From: Charina bottae
Lineage: Eukaryota > Chordata > Lepidosauria > Squamata > Charinaidae
Length of the DNA: 64,000 nt
NCBI GenBank assembly: GCA_023362775.1
Contig: JALMGJ010000002.1
Coordinates: 31,463,414-31,527,413, forward strand
Direction of reading: 5' to 3'
The notes beneath the pieces were generated by a model. That model was given only the letters and a program-made list of their open reading frames with translations, did not search any database and was not told where the DNA came from. Numbering within the stretch: the stretch's first letter is position 1; the number at the start of each line of letters is the position of its first letter. Below, piece after piece: positions 54,972 through 64,000 of this stretch. A program made the translations under genes and the position numbers.

Positions 54972-55084
54972 AACTAACACCAAAAAAAGATGTCCTTTTC
55001 ATCATAGGGGACTGGAATGCTAAGGTAGGAAGTCAAAAAATAACTGGAATAACGGGCAAGTTCGGCCTCGGAGTACAAAATGAA

Positions 55085-55487
55085 AAGAATACTGAGTTGG
55101 CCAGACTCTTCCCCAGCCATTTCCTCATCCTGCTGCCTGGCCTTGTAGCCAGGAATGCCACAACCACCATGATGGTCTTGGCCAGCAAGGAAGACACGGC
55201 AACAGAGAAAACAACACTAAGAGTGGCTTGTTGAAGAAAACAGGTCACTTTTTTGGGATGACCAATGAAGAGTAGGGTGGTCAAGAAAGAAAGCATCAGG
55301 GAGACCAGGAGAATGTAGGTGAGGTCCCGATTGTTGGCTTTGACTAGGGGAGTTTCTCGGTATCTAATGAAGATTCCCAGAACAAATCCGGTGGTTAGAG
55401 ACAAAGCAAAGGCAAAGAGAGCCAGGATGACACCCAATGTTTCTTGATAAGATAAAAAGGTTATAACTTTGGGGACACACTGATCTC
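55085..55487 (-). other. V2R exon fragment inserted in BovB
   Basis: 403 bp match 53143-53545 of the V2R transmembrane exon with about four substitutions. On the left, BovB (caaaatgaa) passes directly into V2R (aagaatactgag). On the right, V2R (cactgatctc) passes into BovB (agggcaaaggc). BovB loses only about two bases (gc). No target duplication or A tail is visible. It has no splice acceptor, so it is not a usable exon. Confidence 0.93.
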
Positions 55488-56065
55488 AGGGCAAAGGCTA
55501 ATAGAGTTTTGTCAAGAGAACACGCTGGTCATAGCAAACACTCTCTTCCAACAACACAAGAGACGACTCTACACATGGACATCACCAGATGGTCAATACC
55601 GAAATCAGATTGATTATATACTTTGCAGCCAAAGATGGAGAAGCTCTATACAATCAGCAAAAACAAGACCTGGAGCTGACTGTGGCTCTGATCATGAGCT
55701 TCTTATCGCAAAATTTAGGCTTAAATTGAAGAACGTAGAGAAAACCACTAGACCAATCAGGTATGACCTAAATCATATCCCTTATGAATATACAGTGGAG
55801 GTGAAGAATAGATTTAAAGGATTAGATCTGGTAGACAGAGTGCCTGAAGAACTATGGATGGAGGTTCGTAACATTGTACAGGAGGCAGCAACTAAAACCA
55901 TCCCAAAGAAAAAGAAATGCAAGAAAGCAAAGTGGCTAACTGATGAGGCTTTACAAATAGCTGAGGAAAGAAGGGAAGCAAAAGGCAAGGGAGAAAGGGA
56001 AAGATATAAACAACTGAATGCAGAATTCCAGAGAATAGCAAGGAGAGATAAGAAGGTCTTCTTAA

Positions 56066-57478
56066 ATGAACAATGCAAAGAAATTGAGGAAAACAATAGA
56101 ATGGGGAAGACTAGAGATCTCTTCAAGAAAATCGGAGATATCAAGGGAACGTTTTGTGCAAAGAGATATCAAGGGAACGTCTTGTGCAAAGATGGGCATG
56201 ATAAAGGACAAAAAAGGCAGGGACCTAACAGAAGCAGAAGAGATTAAGAAGAGGTGGCAAGAATACACAGAAGAACTATACAAGAAAGATCTTAATATCC
56301 CTGATAAATATGATGGTGTGGTCACTGACCTTGAGCCGGACATCCTAGAGAGTGAAGTCAAGTGGGCCTTAGGAAGCATTACTAACAACAAAGCTAGTGG
56401 AGAAGACAGTATCCCAGCTGAGCTATTTAAAATCCTAAAAGATGATGCTGTTAAAGTGCTGCACTCAATATGCCAACAAATTTGGAAAACTCAACAGTGG
56501 CCACAGGACTGGAAAAGGTCAGTTTACATTCCAATCCCAAAGAAAGGCAATGCCAAAGAATGTTCAAACTACCGTACAATTGCGCTCATTTCACATGCCA
56601 GCAAGGTTATGCTCAAAATCCTACAAGCTAGGCTTCAGCAGCATGTGAACCGAGAACTACCAGAAGTGCAAGCTGGGTTTCGAAGAGGCAGAGGAACTAG
56701 AGATCAGATTGCCAACATTCGCTGGATCATGGAAAAAGCAAGAGAGTTCCAGAAAAACATCTACTTCTGCTTCATTGACTACGCTAAAGCCTTTGATTGT
56801 GTGGATCACAACAAACTGTGGCAAATTCTTAAAGAGATGGGAGTACCAGACCACCTTACCTGTCTCCTGAGAAACCTGTATGCGGGTCAAGAAGCAACAG
56901 TTAGAACCGGACATGGAACAACCGACTGGTTCAAAATTGGGAAAGGAGTACGACAAGGCTGTATATTATCACCGTGCTTATTTAACTTATATGCAGAGTA
57001 CATCATGAGAAATGCCGGGCTGGATGAATCACAAGCCGGAGTTAAGATTGCCGGGAAAAATATCAACAACCTCAGATATGCAGACGATACCACCCTAATG
57101 GCAGAAAGTGAAGAGGAACTAAAGAGCCTCTTGATGAGGGTGAAAGAGGAGAGTGCAAAAGCTGGCTTGAAACTCAACATTAAAAAAACCCAGATCATGG
57201 CATCTTGTCCCATCACTTCCTGGCAAATAGAAGGGAAAGAAATGGAAGCAGTGACAGATTTTATTTTCTTGGGCTCCAAGATCACCGCAGACGGTGACTG
57301 CAGCCATGAAATTAAAAGACGCTTGTTCCTTGGGAGGAAAGCTATGGCAAACCTAGACAGCATATTAAAAAGCAGAGACATCACCTTGCCGAAAAAGGTC
57401 CGTATAGTTAAAGCTATGGTTTTTCCAGTAGCAATGTATGGCTGTGAGAGTTGGACCATAAGGAAGGCTGAGCGCTGA
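56066..57478 (+). pseudogene. BovB reverse transcriptase (second lineage)
   Basis: A 470-codon frame (its first ~40 codons are a shifted reading). RT motifs are YIPIPKKGNAKECSNYRT, CFIDYAKAFDCVDHNKL, GKGVRQGCILSPCLFN and NLRYADDTTLMAE, then the thumb. It ends at a TGA at 57476-57478, but the C-terminal domain stays open downstream (57518-57847, RRSNQSILKEI, then KSRTRLND). A 28-bp duplication just upstream disconnects it from the endonuclease. Confidence 0.9.
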
Positions 57479-58150
57479 AGAATTGATGCTTTTGAACTGT
57501 GGTGCTGGAGAAGACTCTTGAGAGTCCCTTGGACTGCAAGGAGGTCAAACCAGTCAATCCTAAAGGAAATCAACCCTGACTGCTCATTGGAAGGACAGAT
57601 GCTGAAGCTGAAGCTCAAATACTTTGGCCACCTAATGCGAAGAGAGGACTCACTGGAAAAGACCCTGATGCTGGGAAAGACTGAGGGCAAAAGGAGAAGG
57701 GGACGGCAGAGGACGAGATGGTTAGATAGCATCACCGATGTAATGAACATGAATTTGAGTAAACTCCGAGAGACAGTGGAGGACAGGAAGGCCTGGCGTA
57801 CTATGGTCCATGAGGTCACGAAGAGTCGGACACGACTAAACGACTGAACAACAACAACAACAATACTTTTACAATATTATGTATGAATATATATGTATGA
57901 ATATTATAACAATTGCTATATTATGTATTAAGTTATGTAATATGTTAGGTTATGTACTAGTGGAATATGTAGTCATAATATGAATGGAATATATTGTAGT
58001 TTATTAGAAGTAAATAAGGCTTTTATTTGCTATACTAATTGGACTTTATTGAAGATACAAATACTGTATGCAGCAATGAACGTTTAACATTTAACTACTA
58101 CTTCAAAGAGCGAAAGCCAAAGATGGATTGTTGGGAGATAGTAAGAAAGG

Positions 58151-61100
58151 TCTCCAGCAAAGGAGATTGTTACCTTGTCGTGGTGCTGGAGCTTGAGCAC
58201 CTCAATGAAACCATGAGCTAAACCATGAAGGGACACCCAAGACGGGAAGGTCATGGCAGAGAGGTCAGACTAAATACGATCCCTGGGGAAGGTAATGGCA
58301 ACCCACCCCAGTATTCTTGCCATGAAAACTCAATGGATCAGTACAACCAAAGATATGTCGGTATACCATCGGAAGATGGGACTCCCAGGTCGGAAGATGG
58401 TCAAAATGCTACTGGGGAGGAACAAAGGATACGTTCAACTAGCCCCAGATGTGATGACGCAGCTAGCTCAAAGCCGAAAGGACGGCTAGCGGCAGACGGT
58501 GCTGGTGGTGAACGACGAATCCGATGTTCTAAAGATCAACACACCATAGGAACCTGGAATGTAAGATCTATGAGCCAGGGCAAATTGGATGTGGTTATTG
58601 GTGAGATGTCAAGATTAAATATAGACATTTTAGGTGTCAGTGAACTGAAATGGACTGGGATGGGCCACTTCACATCAGATGACCACCAGATCTACTACTG
58701 TGGACAAGAGGACCACAGAAGAAATGGAGTAGCCTTCATAATTAATAATAAAGTGGCTAAAGCAGTGCTTGGATACAATCCAAAAAACGATAGAATGATC
58801 TCAATTCGAATTCAGGGTAAGCCATTTAACATCACAGTGATCCAAATATACGCCCCAACCACAGATGCTGAAGAAGCAGAAGTAGATCAGTTCTATGAGG
58901 ATCTGCAGCACCTACTAGATAATACACCAAAAAGAGATGTTATTTTCATTACAGAAGACTGGAATGCTAAGGTGTGTAGTCAGACGACACCTGGAATTAC
59001 AGGCAAACATGGTCTGGGAGAACAAAATGAAGCAGGACATAGGCTGATAGAATTTTGCCAAGACAACTCACTGTGCATAACAAACACTCTCTTCCAACAA
59101 CCTAAAAGACGACTTTATACATGGACTTCACCAGATGGTCGACACCGAAATCAGATTGACTACATCCTTTGCAGCCAAAGGTGGCGGACATCTATACAGT
59201 CAGTAAAAACAAGACCTGGAGCTGACTGTAGTTCAGATCACAAACTTCTTATTGCAAAATTTAGAATCAGACTAAAGAGAATAGGGAAGACCCACAGATC
59301 AGTTAGATATGAGCTCACTAATATTCCTAAGGAATATGCAGTGGAGGTGAAGAATAGATTTAGGGGACTAGATTTAGTAGATAGGGTCCCAGAAGAACTA
59401 TGGACAGAAGTTCGCAACATTGTTCAGGAGGCGGCAACAAAAAATTTCCCAAAGAAAAAGAAAACCAAGAAGGCAAGATGGCTGTCTGCTGAGACACTGG
59501 AAGTAGCCCAAGAAAGAAGGAAAGCAAAAGGCAACAGTGATAGGGGGAGATATGCCCAATTAAATGCAAAATTCCAGAGGTTAGCCAGAAGAGATAAGGA
59601 ATTATTTTTAAACAAGCAATGTGCGGAAGTGGAAGAAGACAATAGAATAGGAAGGACAAGAGACCTCTTCCAGAAAATTAGAAACATCGGAGGTAAATTC
59701 CAGTCAAAAATGGGTATGATCAAAAACAAAGATGGTAAGGACCTAACAGAAGCAGAAGAGATCAAGAAAAGGTGGCAAGAATATACGGAAGATCTGTATA
59801 GGAAGGATAATAATATTGGAGATAGCTTTGACGGTGTGGTCAGTGAGTTAGAGCCAGACATCCTGAAGAATGAGGTTGAATGGGCCTTAAGAAGCATTGC
59901 TAATAACAAGGAAGCAGGAGACGATGGTATCCCAGCTGAACTGTTTAAAATCTTGCAAGATGATGCTGTCAAGGTGATGCATGCCATATGCCAGCAAATT
60001 TGGAAAACACAAGAATGGCCATCAGATTGGAAAAAATCAACTTATATCCCCATACCAAAAAAGGGAAGCACTAAAGAATGTTCAAACTATCGAACAGTGG
60101 CACTTATTTCACATGCCAGTAAGGTAATGCTCAAGATCTTGCAAGGTAGACTCCAGCAATTCATGGAGCGAGAATTGCCAGATGTACAAGCTGGGTTTAG
60201 AAAAGGCAGAGGAACTAGAGACCAATTTGCCAATATCCGCTGCGTAATGGAGAAAGCCAGGGAATTTCAGAAAAACATCTATTTCTGTTTTATTGACTAT
60301 TCTAAAGCCTTTGACTGTGTGGATCATAACAAATTGTGGCAAGTTCTTGGTGGTATGGGGATACCAAGTCATCTTGTCTGCCTCCTGAGGAATCTGTATA
60401 ACGACCAAGTAGCAACGGTAAGAACAGAGCACGGAACAACGGACTGGTTTAAGATTGGGAAAGGAGTACTGCAGGGTTGTATACTCTCACCCTACCTATT
60501 CAACCTGTATGCAGAACACATCATGCGACATGCTGGGCTTGAGGAATCCAAGGCTGGAGTTAAAATCGCTGGAAGAAACATTAACAATCTCAGATATGCA
60601 GATGATACCACTTTGATGGCTGAAAGCGAGGAGGAGTTGAGGAGCCTTATGAAGAAGGTGAAAGAAGAAAGTGCAAAAGCTGGGTTGCAGTTAAACCTCA
60701 AAAAAACCAAGATTATGGCAACGAGCTTGATTGATGACTGGCAAATAGAGGGAGAAAAAGTGGAGGCAGTGACAGACTTTGTATTTCTAGGCGCAAAGAT
60801 TACTGCAGACGCTGACTGCAGCCAGGAAATCAGAAGACGTCTACTTCTTGGGAGGAGAGCAATGGCAAATCTTGATAAAATAGTTAAGAGCAGAGATATC
60901 ACACTGACAACAAAGGTCCGCATAGTTAAAGCAACGGTATTCCCTGTAGTAACCTATGGCTGCGAGAGTTGGACCATAAGGAAGGCTGAGCGAAGGAAGA
61001 TAGATGCTTTTGAACTGTGGTGTTGGAGGAAAATTCTGAGAGTGCCTTGGACTGCAAGAAGATCAAACCAGTCCATACTCCAGGAAATCAAGCCAGACTG

Positions 61101-61375
61101 CTCACTTGAGGGAATGATATTAAAGGCAAAACTGAAGTACTTTGGCCACATAATGAGAAGACAGGATACCCTGGAGAAGAAGCTGATGCTAGGGAAAGTG
61201 GAAGGCAAAAGGAAGAGGGGCCGACCAAGGGCAAGATGGATGGATGGTATTCTGGAGGTGACGGACTCAACCATTGGGGAGCTGGGGATGGTGACGGCCG
61301 ACAGAAAGCTCTGGCGTGGACTGGTCCATGAAGTCACGAAGAGTCGGAAACGACTGAACGAATAAACAACAACAA
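58151..61375 (+). mobile_element. BovB (RTE) LINE, full length
   Basis: A 3.2 kb element with a 10-bp target duplication, gtaagaaagg (58141-58150 and 61376-61385). Short 5' UTR, one complete ORF and a caacaacaa tail. Confidence 0.96.
58225..61365 (+). CDS. BovB polyprotein: endonuclease and reverse transcriptase
   Basis: An uninterrupted 1046-codon frame starting MKGHPRREGHG. Endonuclease starts near residue 107 (TIGTWNVRSMSQGKLDVV, SELKWTGMG, QIYAPT, DWNAK near 245, SDHKLL near 339). The linker is basic (PKKKKTKKARW). RT motifs are NYRTVALISHASKVMLK, CFIDYSKAFDCVDH (near 688), VLQGCILSPYLFN (near 748) and LRYADDTTLMAE (near 792). The C-terminal domain ends KSRKRLNE. Changes at conserved sites relative to the other copies are GDWNAKVG to EDWNAKVC, SDHE to SDHK and VRQGC to VLQGC. 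The frame is complete but the enzyme may be impaired. Confidence 0.95.
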   Translation: MKGHPRREGHGREVRLNTIPGEGNGNPPQYSCHENSMDQYNQRYVGIPSEDGTPRSEDGQNATGEEQRIRSTSPRCDDAASSKPKGRLAADGAGGERRIRCSKDQHTIGTWNVRSMSQGKLDVVIGEMSRLNIDILGVSELKWTGMGHFTSDDHQIYYCGQEDHRRNGVAFIINNKVAKAVLGYNPKNDRMISIRIQGKPFNITVIQIYAPTTDAEEAEVDQFYEDLQHLLDNTPKRDVIFITEDWNAKVCSQTTPGITGKHGLGEQNEAGHRLIEFCQDNSLCITNTLFQQPKRRLYTWTSPDGRHRNQIDYILCSQRWRTSIQSVKTRPGADCSSDHKLLIAKFRIRLKRIGKTHRSVRYELTNIPKEYAVEVKNRFRGLDLVDRVPEELWTEVRNIVQEAATKNFPKKKKTKKARWLSAETLEVAQERRKAKGNSDRGRYAQLNAKFQRLARRDKELFLNKQCAEVEEDNRIGRTRDLFQKIRNIGGKFQSKMGMIKNKDGKDLTEAEEIKKRWQEYTEDLYRKDNNIGDSFDGVVSELEPDILKNEVEWALRSIANNKEAGDDGIPAELFKILQDDAVKVMHAICQQIWKTQEWPSDWKKSTYIPIPKKGSTKECSNYRTVALISHASKVMLKILQGRLQQFMERELPDVQAGFRKGRGTRDQFANIRCVMEKAREFQKNIYFCFIDYSKAFDCVDHNKLWQVLGGMGIPSHLVCLLRNLYNDQVATVRTEHGTTDWFKIGKGVLQGCILSPYLFNLYAEHIMRHAGLEESKAGVKIAGRNINNLRYADDTTLMAESEEELRSLMKKVKEESAKAGLQLNLKKTKIMATSLIDDWQIEGEKVEAVTDFVFLGAKITADADCSQEIRRRLLLGRRAMANLDKIVKSRDITLTTKVRIVKATVFPVVTYGCESWTIRKAERRKIDAFELWCWRKILRVPWTARRSNQSILQEIKPDCSLEGMILKAKLKYFGHIMRRQDTLEKKLMLGKVEGKRKRGRPRARWMDGILEVTDSTIGELGMVTADRKLWRGLVHEVTKSRKRLNE

Positions 61376-62139
61376 GTAAGAAAGGTGAAACCTATATGAA
61401 GATCATAAGATTGGATTATAGAAATCAAAGGGCATATGACAAAGAAAAGTTCCTGTGTATTGTATGAAGGACTAACATTTAAAATTAATTATTGTGCTTA
61501 AAGTTCAAAGATAGATTGGAGGACATCTATTTTCTATATTTTCTTTGTTTATTATTTTTTGACTTCTCTTTTTCTTTATCTTTTTCTTATATTGTATTTC
61601 TATTTCTATTTCTTTTTTCTGTTCTAACTTTTAGTATGTGTTTTAAAATTCAATAAAATTATTTGAAAATAAAGAGCTCTGTATCATGCAGCTGAATATA
61701 ACCTGAAAGGTGAAAGAATAGTGTATCATTGTCTTTTCAATCCTTCCAGAGATGTCAGGTGGGCACAAATCTAGAATTTTGGGTTAAATAACATAATTGC
61801 TGTTGGGACGCAGTTGTTGCCCTGTTGCCCTGCCTTTTTGAAGGTGGCAAGGGATGCTGTTTGGGCTCTTATATTCAGTTGCCTCACTTGATTGTTCCAG
61901 TAAGTGGAACAAAGTAGTTGAATGTGTGGGCTGAAATTGTATTGATTTGAATATTTCATGTCCAATTTAAGTCAAATAATTTTTTTTCATCACTCCTTCT
62001 TCATTATGAAGTGAGGCTATTGGCATTCCACATCTGGCCCTGTGGCTGGAAAATAACCCAGGGTGGAGATCATTTATCCACCAGGGAGACCCAAATCATG
62101 ACAATATTCACATGTCCAAGTAAGAATTCATTATCTCTG

Positions 62140-62957
62140 CCCAGAGATATTCATAGGACCCAACTTTAATTAAAAACAATCAGCATTGCTTTAAAGTCTG
62201 AAGACCAATGAGATCGTCTGCTCTCATAGGACTTGTCTTCTTTCCTGAAACCAGGCAAGAAGACAACAACTCAAGAAATTTCAGCTATCTTTCATTATTT
62301 GTGTTAATGGTCACATCATCATGCAACATTGGGTCATAGTACGCAATCCTTGAAAAGTTTGTGCACCCGTTCAAGGAATTCGATTTTGATTACTTTGTGG
62401 AATCATGAAATAAATGGTCAAAGTCATTAGGTCTACAACTAGCAGAAAAGAGATCACCTTTAAAAAATGTTTCCCAAGAAAGCAGGAGTGAATTTTGATT
62501 GCATACTCAATTTCTCTTTTTTCTCCAGAGCCACCTACCGTCTTGCACAGATATTGTTATTCAATATTCAAGCACCCAGTATTAATTAGAAATAATCATT
62601 GGTTGTTTTAAAGGCTGAAGAGTGATAAGATAATCACCTCTCACAAGACGGGTCTTCTTTCCTGAAACCAGGCAAGAAGGCAAAACCTCAAGAGATTTCA
62701 GCTACCTTTCATTATTTATGTTAATAACCACAACAGCATGCAAAATGGGGTTATAGTACCCAATCCTTGAAAAGTTTGTGGACCCCTACAAGGAATTCAA
62801 TTTTTCTTCCTTTGTTGAATCATGAAAAAATGATGCTGGTCATCAGGTCTACAACTAGCAGGAAAGAAAACACATTTAAGAAATTTTGCCCCGAAAAGCA
62901 TAGTGAATTTGCATTCACAATTTCTCTCTTTTCTCCCGAGCCACCTACCTTCTTGCA
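62140..62957. repeat. About 400-bp tandem duplication in the V2R intron
   Basis: Two units (about 62140-62545 and 62560-62957) share blocks such as tcttctttcctgaaaccagg, aatccttgaaaagtttgtg and ctacaactagcag. Each ends in ccacctacc plus the first bases of the cysteine-rich exon's 3' end. The left unit therefore carries a stub of that exon (gtcttgcacaga, near 62540). Confidence 0.85.
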
Positions 62958-63075
62958 CAGAGAAGGTTCCTTCCATACACAGAGAACAGTCGTAGCAGCA
63001 AACTGGTGCTCCCTCTCTCATGAGCTTGGCGTATCCTGGGTAACAACTTTCTGTACATCTAGAAAAAGGCACCGT
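62949..63075 (-). CDS. VMN2R: Vomeronasal type 2 receptor, cysteine-rich (NCD3G) exon
   Basis: 127 bp between an AG acceptor (tttag, at 63076-63077) and a GTAGGT donor (62943-62948). The frame reads [40 protein letters not shown], the nine-cysteine domain joining the ligand-binding and transmembrane parts of class C receptors. The exon ends in phase 1 (one base, G), and the exon at 53590 begins AT, which completes an Asp codon. No stop or shift is seen. Confidence 0.92.
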
Positions 63076-64000
63076 CTAAACATGAAAATAGAGATCAGCC
63101 AGGCCCACATAGGAATTAGAGGGGTTTATTTCAATGAACTGGTTTCAGGAGGTGAAGGAGCACATTGAGCACAATTAACCAAGGAGTAGTGGCATAGCAG
63201 TTACTGATGTGTATACCCAACTTCCTTCCTTTCTAACCGTTGGAGGTACAATCTAACTTTGACATTTAAGGAAAAGATCTCTGCACAGAACCAGCAAATG
63301 GAAGGTGATTCTCTTTCTCTGTCAATCTCTGTTGTCAATCCAGAAACATTCCCTTTGTCTTATTCTCCATTTCAAAGGAAAGTGGTGGTTCCTTTGCAGA
63401 AGATGTTGCTCCTTAGTGCAAGTGTGGAAATCCTGTTTCTTGTATTTTCTCCTTGCTTTGGCAGGGAACCTTCCAAATCTGGTTTTCATTGTCACTGCAA
63501 GAGTCCCTTTGTTTCTCTCTCTGCCTTCTCCTATAGCTGAACATTGTATCAAGTAAATGATTTTTTTCAAATGCCCTCATTTCCCCCACCACACTCTCAA
63601 CTTGACATCCTTTCCTTATGGAATTCCGTCGGCTACTCTCTTGAACTTCTGGCCTTTCTTTTATTAAAAATAAGATTAATAGATTATTAATTATGGCACC
63701 ATATTCCAGTTTAGACTGTAGACTGTAAAGGCCCCAACAAAATTAGTGGTGTAGAAGGTTCGAGTTTGTGATAAACTAGTGGAAAACATCATATCTAATA
63801 ACATGATATCTAATGATATCACGATATCTAATGAACTAATGCAGCTTTATGTTCCCTTCTTTGGAGATTATCTGGATTGTCCTCAATGAGAATTATTTCT
63901 GAGCAAAAAAGTTTACATATGGGAAGGTGAATAGAAGACCAAAACCCAAACAGCATCAGCTACCTTGTTAAATGAGGTTGGCCAAATGATGGCACTCTGA
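63076..64000 (-). other. Upstream V2R intron sequence, no gene seen
   Basis: Neither the preceding V2R exon nor the large ligand-binding exon is recognisable here. Only short frames in A/T-rich sequence are present, with a local acatgatatctaatgatatc repeat near 63800-63830. The 5' exons would lie beyond the window. Confidence 0.6.

Larger units (their letters stand above)
54239..57862 (+). mobile_element. BovB (RTE) LINE, second lineage, with V2R insert
   Basis: An exact 11-bp target duplication, atacttttaca (54228-54238 and 57863-57873; the element's final caacaa run adjoins it). It starts ccccttcatggatcactgcc and ends with a (CAA)n tail. Protein frames (KHEMTRLNIDILGISELKW, SLRRNGVALIVNKRVGKAVL) differ consistently from the other BovBs, so it is another lineage. 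Defects are a small deletion near 54906, the V2R insertion, a 28-bp tandem duplication at 56135-56190 and a TGA at 57476. Confidence 0.93.
53943..61671 (+). mobile_element. Mini-L1, copy 3 (3' part, split by two BovBs)
   Basis: Three segments (53943-54238, 57863-58150, 61376-61671) together follow the 3' two fifths of the mini-L1. They include agtgtaagatacaagg, gacacatttatgagaag, gtaaataaggctttt and the T-rich 3' UTR ending in aataaaatt. A short aagagct repeat (53936-53942 and 61672-61678) probably is the target duplication. It is more diverged from copies 1 and 2 than they are from each other. Confidence 0.82.
53591..62948 (-). other. Presumed V2R intron with nested LINEs
   Basis: Between the cysteine-rich exon and the transmembrane exon, 9.36 kb. 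It contains the third mini-L1 with two BovBs (53943-61671) and unclassified intron sequence (53591-53935, 61679-62139). A tandem duplication lies at 62140-62957. Without transcript data the joining of these exons is inferred from strand, order and matching phase. Confidence 0.7.

Noticed and set aside
55033..55437. A third V2R gene
   Set aside because: It is a 403-bp exon fragment without splice acceptor or C-terminus, embedded in a BovB.
63259..63570. Short frames upstream of the V2R cysteine-rich exon
   Set aside because: None resembles the preceding V2R exon or any known domain, and three frames overlap each other.

Overview
This window is vertebrate nuclear DNA, most likely from a squamate reptile (snake or lizard). 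The signs are several BovB (RTE) LINEs, a Sauria-type tRNA SINE, L1 and L2 LINEs, Ty1/copia and Ty3/gypsy-like LTR elements, Penelope-like elements (PLEs) and exons of type 2 vomeronasal receptors (V2R). No bacterial gene organisation is present. Nearly all of 1-50.9 kb is layered retroelements. The only host coding sequence I can support is the V2R exons on the minus strand at 50.9-63.1 kb.

Layout. 1-7.15 kb: a copia fragment, a decayed BovB carrying an L2-tail/(AAAAT)n insert, a PLE 3' end with a hammerhead-like motif, two 5'-truncated L1s and an L2 5' half. 7.15-40.6 kb: a nested stack. A minus-strand PLE is split by an LTR element (LTRs at 7616-14788 and 36134-36993). The 5' LTR of that element holds a 6.3 kb full-length L1 with a 17-bp target duplication. 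Its internal region holds an old copia (LTRs 18319-19028 and 34501-35211, target duplication taatc). That copia holds a second, rearranged copia, which holds a Sauria SINE, an L1 and a BovB (24372-29736). The BovB in turn holds a 2.1 kb deletion derivative of L1. 40.6-50.9 kb: a Ty3/gypsy element with integrase upstream of reverse transcriptase (Gmr1-like order), an L2, and two more copia elements.

50.9-64 kb: a V2R transmembrane-exon pseudogene (50927-51791), an intact V2R transmembrane exon (52680-53590), and the preceding cysteine-rich exon (62949-63075). Reading phases at the 53590/62949 junction agree, so these two exons probably belong to one gene whose 5' exons lie beyond the right edge. 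The 9.4 kb intron between them holds a third mini-L1 copy, broken by two BovBs of different lineages. One BovB has a 403-bp piece of the neighbouring V2R exon spliced into it. The other (58151-61375) keeps one uninterrupted 1046-codon ORF.

The elements form functional groups. L1 (two ORFs) is the plausible source of enzymes for the mini-L1 family. L2 tails match the tail of a composite SINE. The copia elements carry gag, zinc knuckle, protease, integrase and RT in the usual Ty1/copia order. All calls come from reading the sequence and supplied translations; no database search was run.
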